A DNA stretch of 64,000 nucleotides from Agrostemma githago. Taxonomy: Eukaryota; Streptophyta; Magnoliopsida; Caryophyllales; Caryophyllaceae. The first letter of the stretch is position 1, and every line of letters begins with the position of its first letter. Both the position numbers and the translations under genes were made by a program. The notes beneath the pieces are model-generated. The model made no database searches, had not been told where the DNA came from, and saw only the letters and a program-made list of their open reading frames with translations. The stretch spans positions 68,698,166 through 68,762,165 of the forward strand of contig OY288249.1 of the NCBI GenBank assembly GCA_958450325.1. The letters run 5' to 3'. Positions 38,586 through 47,988 of this stretch are shown in pieces.

Positions 38586-39062
38586 TTTTGGAAATATAAG
38601 GTCACTATAGGGGCGATATATAACTAGATAATATATGTTGTTGTGTCGTGGTATGAAGACCACTGAATGAGAAACGAAATCGCCCCAACTACGGTACAAA
38701 TCGGAATGGACGTCGTCCCCCAAGGTCACACAACACTTCTAAAAGAGTGTGTACTCAACCATTAGGAGTTGGAACTCGATGATATACTCAGAATTTGTCA
38801 AAGAGATTTGGATGATCGAGTATTGATAATGTGTCTCATACTCATTCTCTTATACAGTATCTCTTTATATATATAAGACTAACAAGAGACTAAAATCAAA
38901 GGATATCCAAAGCAATTTAGATAGGAAATGAATTGTCATTACTATGAAGATAATGATTCATAACCATCATGAAAATTAGTGTCAATATGTTATTTAATGG
39001 GAGATACCCTTACTATGCAACAATAGTCAACATATTGTCTTTGCATTATTTCTAACATAGAT

Positions 39063-40294
39063 GACTTATAAGAAAAAAATTGGTAACAAATATATTCAGA
39101 TGCAGATATTTTTAAGCAGATTGGAAATCGTGGAAGTGCTGATTAGTGATTACCCCCCATAACTTTGTCCAATTGTGAAATTAAACCCCCCACAACTTTC
39201 AATTGGAGTGTTTATGCCTCGCTGTACGCCTGTACAGTTTCTCCTAAGCTATAATTTTGTTCCACTGAGTAATCTATTATGCATGATTGGAAATTTATGT
39301 ACTATTTTTCTTCCCTTGTGTTTTTCTTGTCAGGTTTTTGAGTCAAGAATTCAACAAGCACATCTTCACCGATGGACATTTGGAATATTAGCACGTAATA
39401 TGATATGGGTTTTCATAACATAGAATATTTTAGAGTAAACTATCTTATGAAAATTCCAACCCTATAATATCCTCTCTTTATTTTTCACAACAAAAATAAG
39501 TTTTTAACTGAAAATGTTTTAGCCTAGTGGTTATGAGTAGCTACCATTGGACAATACTCTGCATTTATTGAAAATCTGTTTTGCAAATTGATGACCAAAC
39601 GGCTAGAGTTTTTCTAGAAAATAGCTTGTGAATAACTAACTCCTTCTAAGAAACATAATTGTTTTACATAATCAAGGTCAAACAATACCTAATTAGATAA
39701 ACACACCGTAAATGTGAGTTTATATTTCAATTTTCTCATGACATATTTAAGTAAATACGGAATACGGAGTGTTTTTTTCTAGTGTCACATTTAAAAAAAC
39801 ATAAATCTAAGACCATGATTATCCATTGATACAATTTTTCTCCATGAAGGACCCACCTCTTCTACCTCACTTTTACTATACTATTTTCTCTCTCTTATAA
39901 AATACTTTTATACTTGTGAATTTCACAAATTAATTTTCTATCCTTCAAGGTTCAACTCATGCAATTTCATTTACCATATCTACCTATTAATCCACCCATC
40001 TTTTATTTTATTTTAAAATTTTACTCCGTATTATATTTCATAATTTTTTTTAATAAAAAGAACAAGCTTAATCAGTTTTTTGTATTAAAAATTTTAAATT
40101 ATTTTTTCGTGGTGTATATATTTATTTATTTTTAATAAGATTTCGAATATAGTTTAGAATTAAAAGACGAAGAGAATTTTAAAAAATACTCCGTGGAACA
40201 TTCAATCAAAAATTAGATACAGTATAAAATATTGAATAAACTATATGAAGTAATTAGTTGAAGATACAATTATAAAAATAGAAATCTCATAAAC
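39063..40294. other. AT-rich intergenic region
   Basis: No convincing gene. An open frame at 39175-39423 has no recognisable domain. A tRNA A-box-like AGCCTAGTGGTTATGAG near 39520 lacks a B box, so it may be a SINE fragment. Dispersed 9-mers occur near 39763 (8 of 9 bases) and 40022. Confidence 0.45.
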
Positions 40295-40302
40295 ACCAAG
40301 CC

Positions 40303-40507
40303 TATAGTTGTTCATGGGACGTACCGCCCGATTGGCCCGTCCCGGTCGACCCGAATTTTTAGCGGGCTTGGACACAACATTTTCAAAAATATACAAAGGC
40401 CCGGCCCGCGAACCCGTCCCAAACCCGCTAACCCGCTTGTCCGTGGGCCAAAATTTCACACTTAGCCCGGCCCATGTCCGACCCAAACCCGCAAATGATC
40501 ACCTCTA
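40303..40507. mobile_element. GC-rich non-autonomous hAT-like element with 8-bp target duplication
   Basis: The 8 bp ACCAAGCC are duplicated exactly at 40295-40302 and 40508-40515. The ends TATAGTTGTTCAT and ATGATCACCTCTA are imperfect inverted repeats. An 8-bp duplication is the hallmark of hAT transposition. The interior is unusually GC-rich (repeated GGCCCG/ACCCGC words), standing out sharply from its surroundings. It has no transposase. Confidence 0.88.
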
Positions 40508-40708
40508 ACCAAGCCCCATCACACGTTTCTCTCTCATCTCTTTTTTTATTATCGGTGGGGAATGATAAAAAGTTGTTCTCCTTCATAAAGGATTGAAAAT
40601 CCATGGATGCGGGATACTTTTAACTTCATCCTACCTATGAATTTGACTCTACTCCATTGCTAAACATGCTCTAACTTAAATAGGGTGGAAATATAATATT
40701 GTACTTAC

Positions 40709-40995
40709 GGGTTCATTTGGTTACCCATCTAATTACCGGAGAGTGCAAGATCTCATGAATTGTATTTTCAGGGAGTTGTTTGGTTGCCCATTTCATAACC
40801 ACTTCTCAGTAATTGTTACTTCCTCCATACTGGGAAGTTACTCACTCAAGTTCCCCTTGATGTATAGAACTCCCCGCATGAATGTCATTTCTCACTTGGT
40901 AATCAAACAATATTTTTGTAATTCCCATGAAATATAAATTCACGTCAATTTAAGTTTCGGTAACTTCATCTTCCCATGGTGAACCAAACGAGCCC
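40709..40995. mobile_element. MITE of a PIF/Harbinger-like family, copy 2 (inverted)
   Basis: This is the reverse-complement relative of 29214-29473. It shares CCATGG, AATTCACGT, ATGAAGTTACC and the GTTTGGTT ends. TAC is repeated at both borders (40706-40708 and 40996-40998). Confidence 0.75.
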
Positions 40996-41439
40996 TACTA
41001 ATATTTGGAAAATAATGAAATATCTACTCAAAATTTGGTCCATTTAATTTGGCATTAATTAGTTGCGTGCAATATGAGTTACTCGGTATCTCACCACCAA
41101 ATCTTCATTGCTAATGCTACCCTCATTAAAACATTGGTACTGTTATTTGTGACAATAATGACGGGTATTGACTAGAATTGACACAACTAATTACAGAATT
41201 AAACAAAGCAGGTGTCACACACTCACACCTCCCGTGTACTCCTATACGTCATAAATTTATAACATGTCAAATATCAAATCAAGTCAGAATAAATTGATGA
41301 TACTCCGTACTTTATCTTCATCAAATTATCTGAATAATATTTAACCCATAAAATTTTTATGACGGATAAGTTCATCACAAACAATAATTTGTCCCTAAAT
41401 ACTACTCCGTACTACTGATTACCGGATTACTATACTGAG

Positions 41440-41699
41440 TCAATGCGTTTGTCCTTTCCTCCTCCTCCTCCAAACTCACTCTCTCTCTCTCTCTTCTTTT
41501 CTTTCCCTTTCCCTTGTGTCTCATTATCTGCTTAATTAGTTAGTTATACTCACAATTACCACATTTCTATTACTTGTACTTTATTTCTCTTTTTTCATAA
41601 CAAATACATACGGACTATATATTTTAAAGTTTATTTGTTTTGCTGGGTGATCTCATCAACTTGCTCATAGAAAAAAAAGGAAAGAAACGTTGAAGTTAT
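41440..41699 (+). promoter_or_regulatory. RIN4-type gene 5' UTR and pyrimidine patch
   Basis: A strong CT-rich run at about 41459-41517, including a CTCTCTCT tract, precedes the start codon at 41700. Such Y-patches are common near plant transcription starts. No clear TATA box is seen at the expected distance. Confidence 0.45.
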
Positions 41700-44600
41700 A
41701 TGGCAGTGAGTATACTTTTAAATATAATTATTAATTATTAATCATTTTTTTATGATCTTGTTTTATTTAAGTTCCTCTTTGAAATTATTTTTTGTGGGTA
41801 GTTAAATTTGAGTGGAAGATTTTGCTAAATTAGAAGGTGGGTCTGATTATTTTTTTGTGGGTTTCTGAATTTAATTATTGATATGCTATTTTTGGTGTGT
41901 GTGGTGAGCTGAGATTTTATGAAAATGATGGGTTTGTTTTGGATGATCTGATGAACTTCTGATACTTAATGTTTAGTGGAATTATATAGTAATACAAATC
42001 TATAAATTTAAACTGATTGCTTTGATTCCAGCCTGAAATTACAGTGTGTCAAGAATTATTGGTATTTACATAACATAAGTTAGATTTTGTTCTACTCCAG
42101 TATTATATACTTATTCCGTCTCCGTCGTTTGTTTATTATATATTATTTGTGAGGATTATTTTAATCAAATAAACAAATGACCGGGAATATTGAATGTCTG
42201 AGTGATCAGCAGTCATTCTGAGATGATCTGAGTAATCAGAATTATAGAATATTGAAATTACAGTGTGAAGAGTTATTGGTATGATCTGAGTAATCAGTGG
42301 TCATCCTGAATTTTTTTTATGTCTGGTTGTCTGGATTGATAAGTGTTTCTCTGCATGTGTTGATTATTCCAAGGATTTAAGGTTTTGTCTTGGACATCTG
42401 AGTATAGTTTGGTGGCTGAAAAACCAGGGGTGTAGGAAGTAAGGAATTGTGAATTCTCATGTGAGATCGTCTCATGGTAAGAATATTGGAGTATATGAAT
42501 AGGATGGGGAAAGCCAGTAAGTTACTAGTGGGTTGATGAGTATAGCTAGGGTTAGGGTTCTTAGTTTTATAGATATATACTACTAATATGGACCATCTCT
42601 CACGAGATTAATTGGTAAGTTTATATAACTTGCCATCTATCAGATTTGGTATTATCTAGGATGTGACGATAGTTTTTTTGTATAACGAAGAGCAGACCTA
42701 GTCACATTATAATACAAGGGATCAAACTTGTGTCCTCTAGGTACGTCCGTCTTAATTACTAGACTAAGACATCTAAAGTAGGATGTGACGGTTGATAGTG
42801 TTGTTAAACCATTGGCTTCGGTGATAACACCCCCCAACATAGGAGGGAGCAGCACCTTCTATTATGGTCTTTTTTGTCTTGCTTTTTACGGATTGAGTTT
42901 TAGCCTTGCCTGCCTTTTCAATTACGAGTAGATGATGATGAGTAATATGGTATGATTCAAAAACATCCAGGGATCATCTCATATATTTTGATGTGCAGTG
43001 GATGTAAAATGAGAATCTGTGTTGCTTTTGCTAGTAGCTAGTTTATGTCCTCTGTTGGATCAAAAACATAATTGTTGGGTGCACTTGTGATGCACACATG
43101 CGATATTTTGAACTTATACTTACTTCAGCACCGTGTTTGGAGGGAAGTGTTTAGAGGCAAAGGAAGTGTAGAGAAAGGGAGGAGGACAAATTCCCTTGTT
43201 TGATTTATAAAACGGGTTGGAGGGAAATGTAGAGATTCATTTTCTTTCCTATGTTAAAAATTTTAATCCTTCCATTATAGGAAAGATCTAGAAAGAAAAC
43301 ATCAGGCCTTCATTCACCTTCCCCTCTCTCCCTCCCTCCCTTCCTTCCATTCTCTCCCCTAGAAGCGCTTCTCACTGAAATCGGCACTATTTGATTTCAT
43401 CTTAAGCTTTAGGATTATAGTGTAATCATAATATATTGTTAGATGAACCATGTCAACCAATTTGAGCTAATATTTCTGACAAGTGAATTTAATCCTGTTG
43501 AAGCCATCAAATCTACCGCCATTTGGGAACTGGGACACAGAAGAAAACATTTCATACACAACATATTTTGAAAATGCAAGGAAGGGTTCATCTAGTGAGA
43601 AGGTGATTTTTGAAATGATGCGCTAAATCTTTTTAAGAAAAATTATTCATTTCGAATGGCGATTATGACTTACGAGTGTATATTTATCCTTTTTTTTTTT
43701 TTCATTTTTGGCAAGCATTTAATATATGAATACTCCCAAATCAGACGATGGGAGTTTAAGGACTGTAAAACTGTGTTTTGGAATGCGGGCTGTAATGAAT
43801 CTAACTATACTGAAAATCCGGTATGATATCCAAAGCAGGAGACACAAAAGGGAACAGATGCCGTGAGGGTAAAGCATGAGAGGAAGGTAAGCCAAGAAGA
43901 TGTTGAATTACGAGGACGTAGAGCTTCTAGGGATGGCAGTTATCAGCAATCTGGTGGGGTCGGCAGCAATACACCTAAGAGGGTTCTAAGGCCAAATGGT
44001 GGGAGTGTGCGTAGTGCCGATCAGTCCCCACTGCATCCTCATTACCAGGCTAAGCTTGCCTCCAAAGGAAGTACCATCTCTTCTCCTTCTAGAGAAAGGA
44101 GAAGTTCTGGAGAAGTGGCTCAAAGTTTGGCTCCCTTGACTCCTGGAAGATCCCGTTTGAGATCTGTTGCTCGAGGCAATGAAACTGTAATCTATCTCGC
44201 TCATCTTTTTCTATTTTATTACTGCATGAATATGCTGAAATTGTGGTAGTCACAGGGCTTAAGTAATTGCGCGGTGGTACTCAAGACCTGGGTGGCTGGG
44301 TTCGAATCCATCAACGTGAAAACTGTAGTTGTGGCTCCCTTTAACTTTTGATACTCGTAGAACTAAGGTCGATTAGTTCAATTGTCAAATCTTTCATCGT
44401 CTAAAACAATATCTTTCACCTGGTTCTTTTGTTTTCAGTTTTTTTATGCATATTTGCAACTTTGAGTTTCTGCCTGATCCTCACTAAGTGACGTGCTTGC
44501 TGGCCTGATTAGGAATCTTTCTCCTTTTGGTGACTAAACTGTTTTAACTTACAAGTTGAAGTTTGTGGTTAAATCCTTTAATTTAGCACAATTACTTCTA

Positions 44601-45718
44601 TAAAGCTACCTTACTGTCATTTTAGTACCACATATTATTTCATTCTTAGTCAGCAGTAAAAACTGCTCGGTGCCATTTCTCTCTGATGGGCGGTTATACA
44701 ATATGTTAAATGTTAAAACCAGTCATATAAAGTAATTGTCAGTGTCTTATAAGACACTGACAATTACTTTATATGACAAATGATTTTGCTACATGTAAGA
44801 ATTGTTACTTATGTCTACTTGCTTTGGTTTTGCAATATTGCAGCCTGAGCGAGGTACTGCAGTTCCAAAATTTGGGGAATGGGACGAGACTGACCCCTCA
44901 TCAGCTGATGGATATTCTCACATCTTCAGCAAAGTGAAAGAGGAGAGGCATGGAAGCGTAGGGAATGCAACAGGTGGAGCACCTCAAACCCAAAATTCCA
45001 ATGGCCAAAATCGACTTAAAAGTAAAGATTCCAAGGTATGAGGATTTTTCCTACCAATGCTCTTTTCATATTTACAGCTATGCGGCACGCTCTCATCACC
45101 TACGTTGCTCCAACTCTTTTTATCCTCTCACATAGGACTATAAGACACTTGACACTCAATTACTCAGACATCATACTTAGAAACACGTCATTTTAAGCCA
45201 AACTACGTGGATTTTTCATAAAAATAGCTGAGCCGGACACTTGAACTTGCGGATGCGTCTAAATGAGTTGTCTATTTTCGACTCACTTCATTTCAGTTAA
45301 GTTTAGCACACTTCACTTCACTTCAGTTTTAGTTCACTTCACTTCGCCTCCGTGCCCAGTTCACCTTAGTTAAGGACATGCACTCCCATTTCAGCCGGAA
45401 AGAACAGTCCTGTGTATCGTAGCTCGTCACAACCTAACATTTGGCTATGATAATACATGTTACTCGGACGTGGGTACTTGTGGAGAAGTTATGGGGACAC
45501 ACATTTTAAATAGAAATTTAATGAAGTATAAGTATAATGTTGAGTCCCCTCTAAGGTGACAGATATTCGAGTGAAATTTTTCTGATTGTTAAAAATCATA
45601 CAAATTTGAACCTGATAACACATTGTAGTTGCCGGTAACCGAAACTGCCAATGTACTTGTTCTAACCTCAACCCTAATTGTACAGGGCTTTTGCTGTTTT
45701 CCTTGGGGTGGAAACTGA
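41700..45718 (+). CDS. RIN4: RIN4-like immune regulator with two NOI domains
   Basis: RIN4 is a plasma-membrane-anchored, largely disordered protein that restrains basal immunity and is guarded by NLR receptors. Coding exons: 41700-41705 (ATG GCA only), 43504-43602, 43839-44186, 44844-45035, 45686-45718; all junctions are phase 0, giving 225 aa. The N-terminal NOI domain (residues 3-30) has PPFGNWD and YTTYFENARK. A serine/arginine-rich linker follows. The C-terminal NOI domain starts near 156 with AVPKFGEWD and continues SADGYSHIF. The C-terminus GFCCFPWGGN carries the paired cysteines expected for palmitoylation. Both NOI domains keep the PxFGxW core cut by the bacterial protease AvrRpt2. 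Thr21 matches a known phosphosite; the equivalent of Arabidopsis Thr166 is Ser176. Intron 1 is about 1.8 kb and holds a SINE. Confidence 0.93.
42669..42778 (-). mobile_element. Short tRNA-derived SINE in RIN4 intron 1, 12-bp target duplication
   Basis: The duplication TAGGATGTGACG occurs at 42657-42668 and 42779-42790. On the minus strand the element has an A-box-like TTAGTCTAGTAATTAAG, then a B-box-like AAGTTTGATCCC, and ends ACAAAAAAAC. It is only about 110 bp, so it may be a 5'-type or truncated SINE. Confidence 0.72.
44722..44777. repeat. Perfect 56-bp palindrome in RIN4 intron 3
   Basis: The first 28 bases (GTCATATAAAGTAATTGTCA and onward) are followed immediately by their exact reverse complement, with no spacer. 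In RNA it would form a 28-bp stem with essentially no loop. No target duplication is obvious beside it. Confidence 0.95.
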
Positions 45719-46326
45719 GAGCAGTGAGCACAAATGTGAAGTCATCCACCCACCTAAGGTGGTTGGTTTGTTATTTTGTATAGGATAATACAAGTTGTTT
45801 GCCTTGATTTTACATCCAAATTATTTGAGAGGGAGTTGTATTCGATTAATTTATTGGTGTGACCGACGTGATACCCTCATTTTTTTTAAAGTCGTGCTGC
45901 TCATAGATTGGATACATAATCCCGATCCCGAGTCTTAGCCAGAGTTGGGGAAGACTGACTGGCCAGTGTTGGTTAATGGTTAAGGTGAGTTCATGTAGTC
46001 TGTAGCTTATTTCTGCCACACAGCAGTTACAGCAGCATATGAAGCAGTAAAAACATATGGCTCTTTATAATTCTCTTCTATCACTTGAAACTGTAATTTA
46101 CATGGAAACTGCTCCACTTGATTTGCCTTCAACCATTGCTTTTATTCACTCACGATCTGGCTGCTTCACTACCACTACAACCTCTTATGTAGTTATGTCT
46201 GATTTCCATGTCCTAGAATTAGGAACACGGTAGCACATCGAATAGCATTTAGCAGGCCGGACCATTATGGTGGGATGGCCCAGCCCGAACCATATAGTAG
46301 GGCACATGCCGAGCATGAATCTAGTT
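45719..46326. other. Intergenic region downstream of RIN4
   Basis: It contains the RIN4 3' UTR and unremarkable AT-rich sequence. A short GC-richer patch around 46250-46310 (GGCCGGACC, GGCCCAGCCC) may be a transposon remnant similar in style to 40303-40507. Confidence 0.4.
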
Positions 46327-47700
46327 TATTACTACATAACGGCACCTCGAATGTTCTCTCTTTCTGCTAAAACTTTGTGTCGACATTTTAAATGACTCGT
46401 ATAACATTCTGGAAATATTTCAGACATCCGAATCTCAGAAAAACGTGTAATATACTTTATTTTAAGTTGTTTCTGAGGTTGGATATCGCAGCGTTTTATC
46501 TTCTACCTATTTTTATACGATGTGTCGGTCGCTTCACGATGTATCTCGTTCGATTTCAAAACCAAACAACAAATACACGTACCTTTTGCGCGACTAATAG
46601 ATTGTGTGCCGAATTTAATTTATTGCGTAACGACATCATCGAATGTTTTTTTTTTTTGCTAAAATTTGTGTGGACATTTTATATGACCTGTATAATGCCA
46701 CGGAGAATTTCCGGTCACTTTTATTTCGGACCCCCAAATCTCAGAACGTGTATAATACATTTCATTTTTAGCCGTTTATAGTAACGTTTTATCTTTTCCC
46801 AATTTTTACGTGATGTGTCGTGGGTCGCTCCACAATGCAACTCGAGTCCAAACAACAAGTACACGTACCTTTTGCACGGCTAACAAATTGTTGATCGAAG
46901 TTGATTTATTGCGTAACGACGCCCTTGAAAGTTCTCTTTTTTTCTGCTAAAATTTTATGTGGGCATTGTAAATGACCCGTATAACACCGAGGAAGCCGCT
47001 TTTATTTCAGACCCTTGATCAAAATTTTGAAAAACGTGTATAATACACTTCGTTTTCAGTCGTTTATGAGGTCGGATAACGCAACGTTTTATTTTCTGCC
47101 AATTTTTATACGATGTGTCACGGGTTGCTTTAAGAGCAAACTCGTTCGATTATAAGACCAAACAACAAGTACATGTACCTTGTGCGCGACTAACAGAATG
47201 TCGACCGAAGTTGGTTTATTGCGTAAAGACAAACTTGAATGTTCTCTTTCTCTGCTAAATTTTTGTGGATATTTCATATGACTCTTATAACACCCCAGAA
47301 AATTTTCGGTCACTTTTATTTCAGACTCCCAAATCTCAGAAAAGCGTGTATAATACACTTCAATTTCAGTCGTTTCAGAGACCGATTAGCGTAGTGTTTT
47401 ATCTTCTGCGATTTTTGTACGATGTGTTATGAGTTGTTTCACAATGTATCTCGTTCGATTTCTTGCTCAAACAACAAGTACACGTAACTTTTGTGTGACT
47501 AACAAATTGTCAACTAAAGCTGGATTATTGCGTAACGGCACCCTCAAATGTTGTCTGTCGTTCTTTGCGAACTCTTAAGGATATCTTCATTTCAATTACA
47601 ACGTCAAATTACAAGTAGACGTCCATTACGCATGAGCTGTCCACTTTTAACGATATTCTCGTACTATATAAGTTTATCCTTTTTCGATACTCTCACTACT
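46327..47700. repeat. Diverged tandem array, unit about 300 bp, four copies plus a partial
   Basis: Unit starts (TATTGCGTAACG or a variant) fall at 46327, 46621, 46907, 47217 and 47526, giving periods of 294, 286, 310 and 309. Each unit repeats the same order of landmarks: TGCTAAAA, ATAAC/ATAATG, AATCTCAGAA, CGTGTATAATACA, ACGTTTTATCTT, GATGTGTC, AAACAACAAGTACACG. Copies are strongly diverged by substitutions and small indels. Open frames inside it are not conserved between units, so it is treated as non-coding. Confidence 0.88.
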
Positions 47701-47988
47701 TTTCCATTGATCTTAAAAATTTGGAAAGACGCGTTAAGGAATACACCGGTCGATTTTCTTCATCCCGAACCTCCAAAAGCCGTTTATCATACTTGTTAAT
47801 ATTTCCATATTAAACCTCTTAACATGTGCCCATTTGACACATTTTTTAAAAATTCATTAGTATAATTTTATAAACTACCAAAGAAAACGAAAAAATTAGT
47901 TGTAGTTATTGGTTTTTTTTTTGGTGAAAATTCAAATTTAAAAGATTTGGAGTAGAGAGCAGAGAGTGGCGTGAGGAGGAGGACGAAA

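Larger units (their letters stand above)
30424..39057 (-). mobile_element. Outer non-autonomous LTR retrotransposon, host of two nested insertions
   Basis: Direct repeats at 30424-30878 and 38586-39057 are the LTRs. Both contain the stretch from ATATGTTGTTGTGTCGTGG to the end at TAACA, and the right copy has an extra segment of about 11 bp near 38600. The target duplication TAGAT is present at 30419-30423 and 39058-39062. A polypurine tract on the minus strand (AGTGGGGGAT, 30888-30879) next to the left LTR sets the orientation as minus. No tRNA primer-binding site is recognisable beside the right LTR. With the two nested elements removed, the internal part is about 2.3 kb with no clear gag or pol, so it depended on other elements. 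The LTRs are visibly diverged, consistent with it being the oldest of the three. Confidence 0.88.

Noticed and set aside
38394..38729. Minus-strand open frame of 111 codons
   Set aside because: It overlaps the right LTR of the outer retrotransposon. A similar chance frame exists in the left LTR, with no domain match.
39516..39560. A-box-like AGCCTAGTGGTTATGAG
   Set aside because: No B box or poly(A) follows, so it is not supported as a SINE or tRNA gene.
46392..46781. 129-codon open frame on the plus strand
   Set aside because: It lies in the 300-bp tandem array and is not conserved between units.
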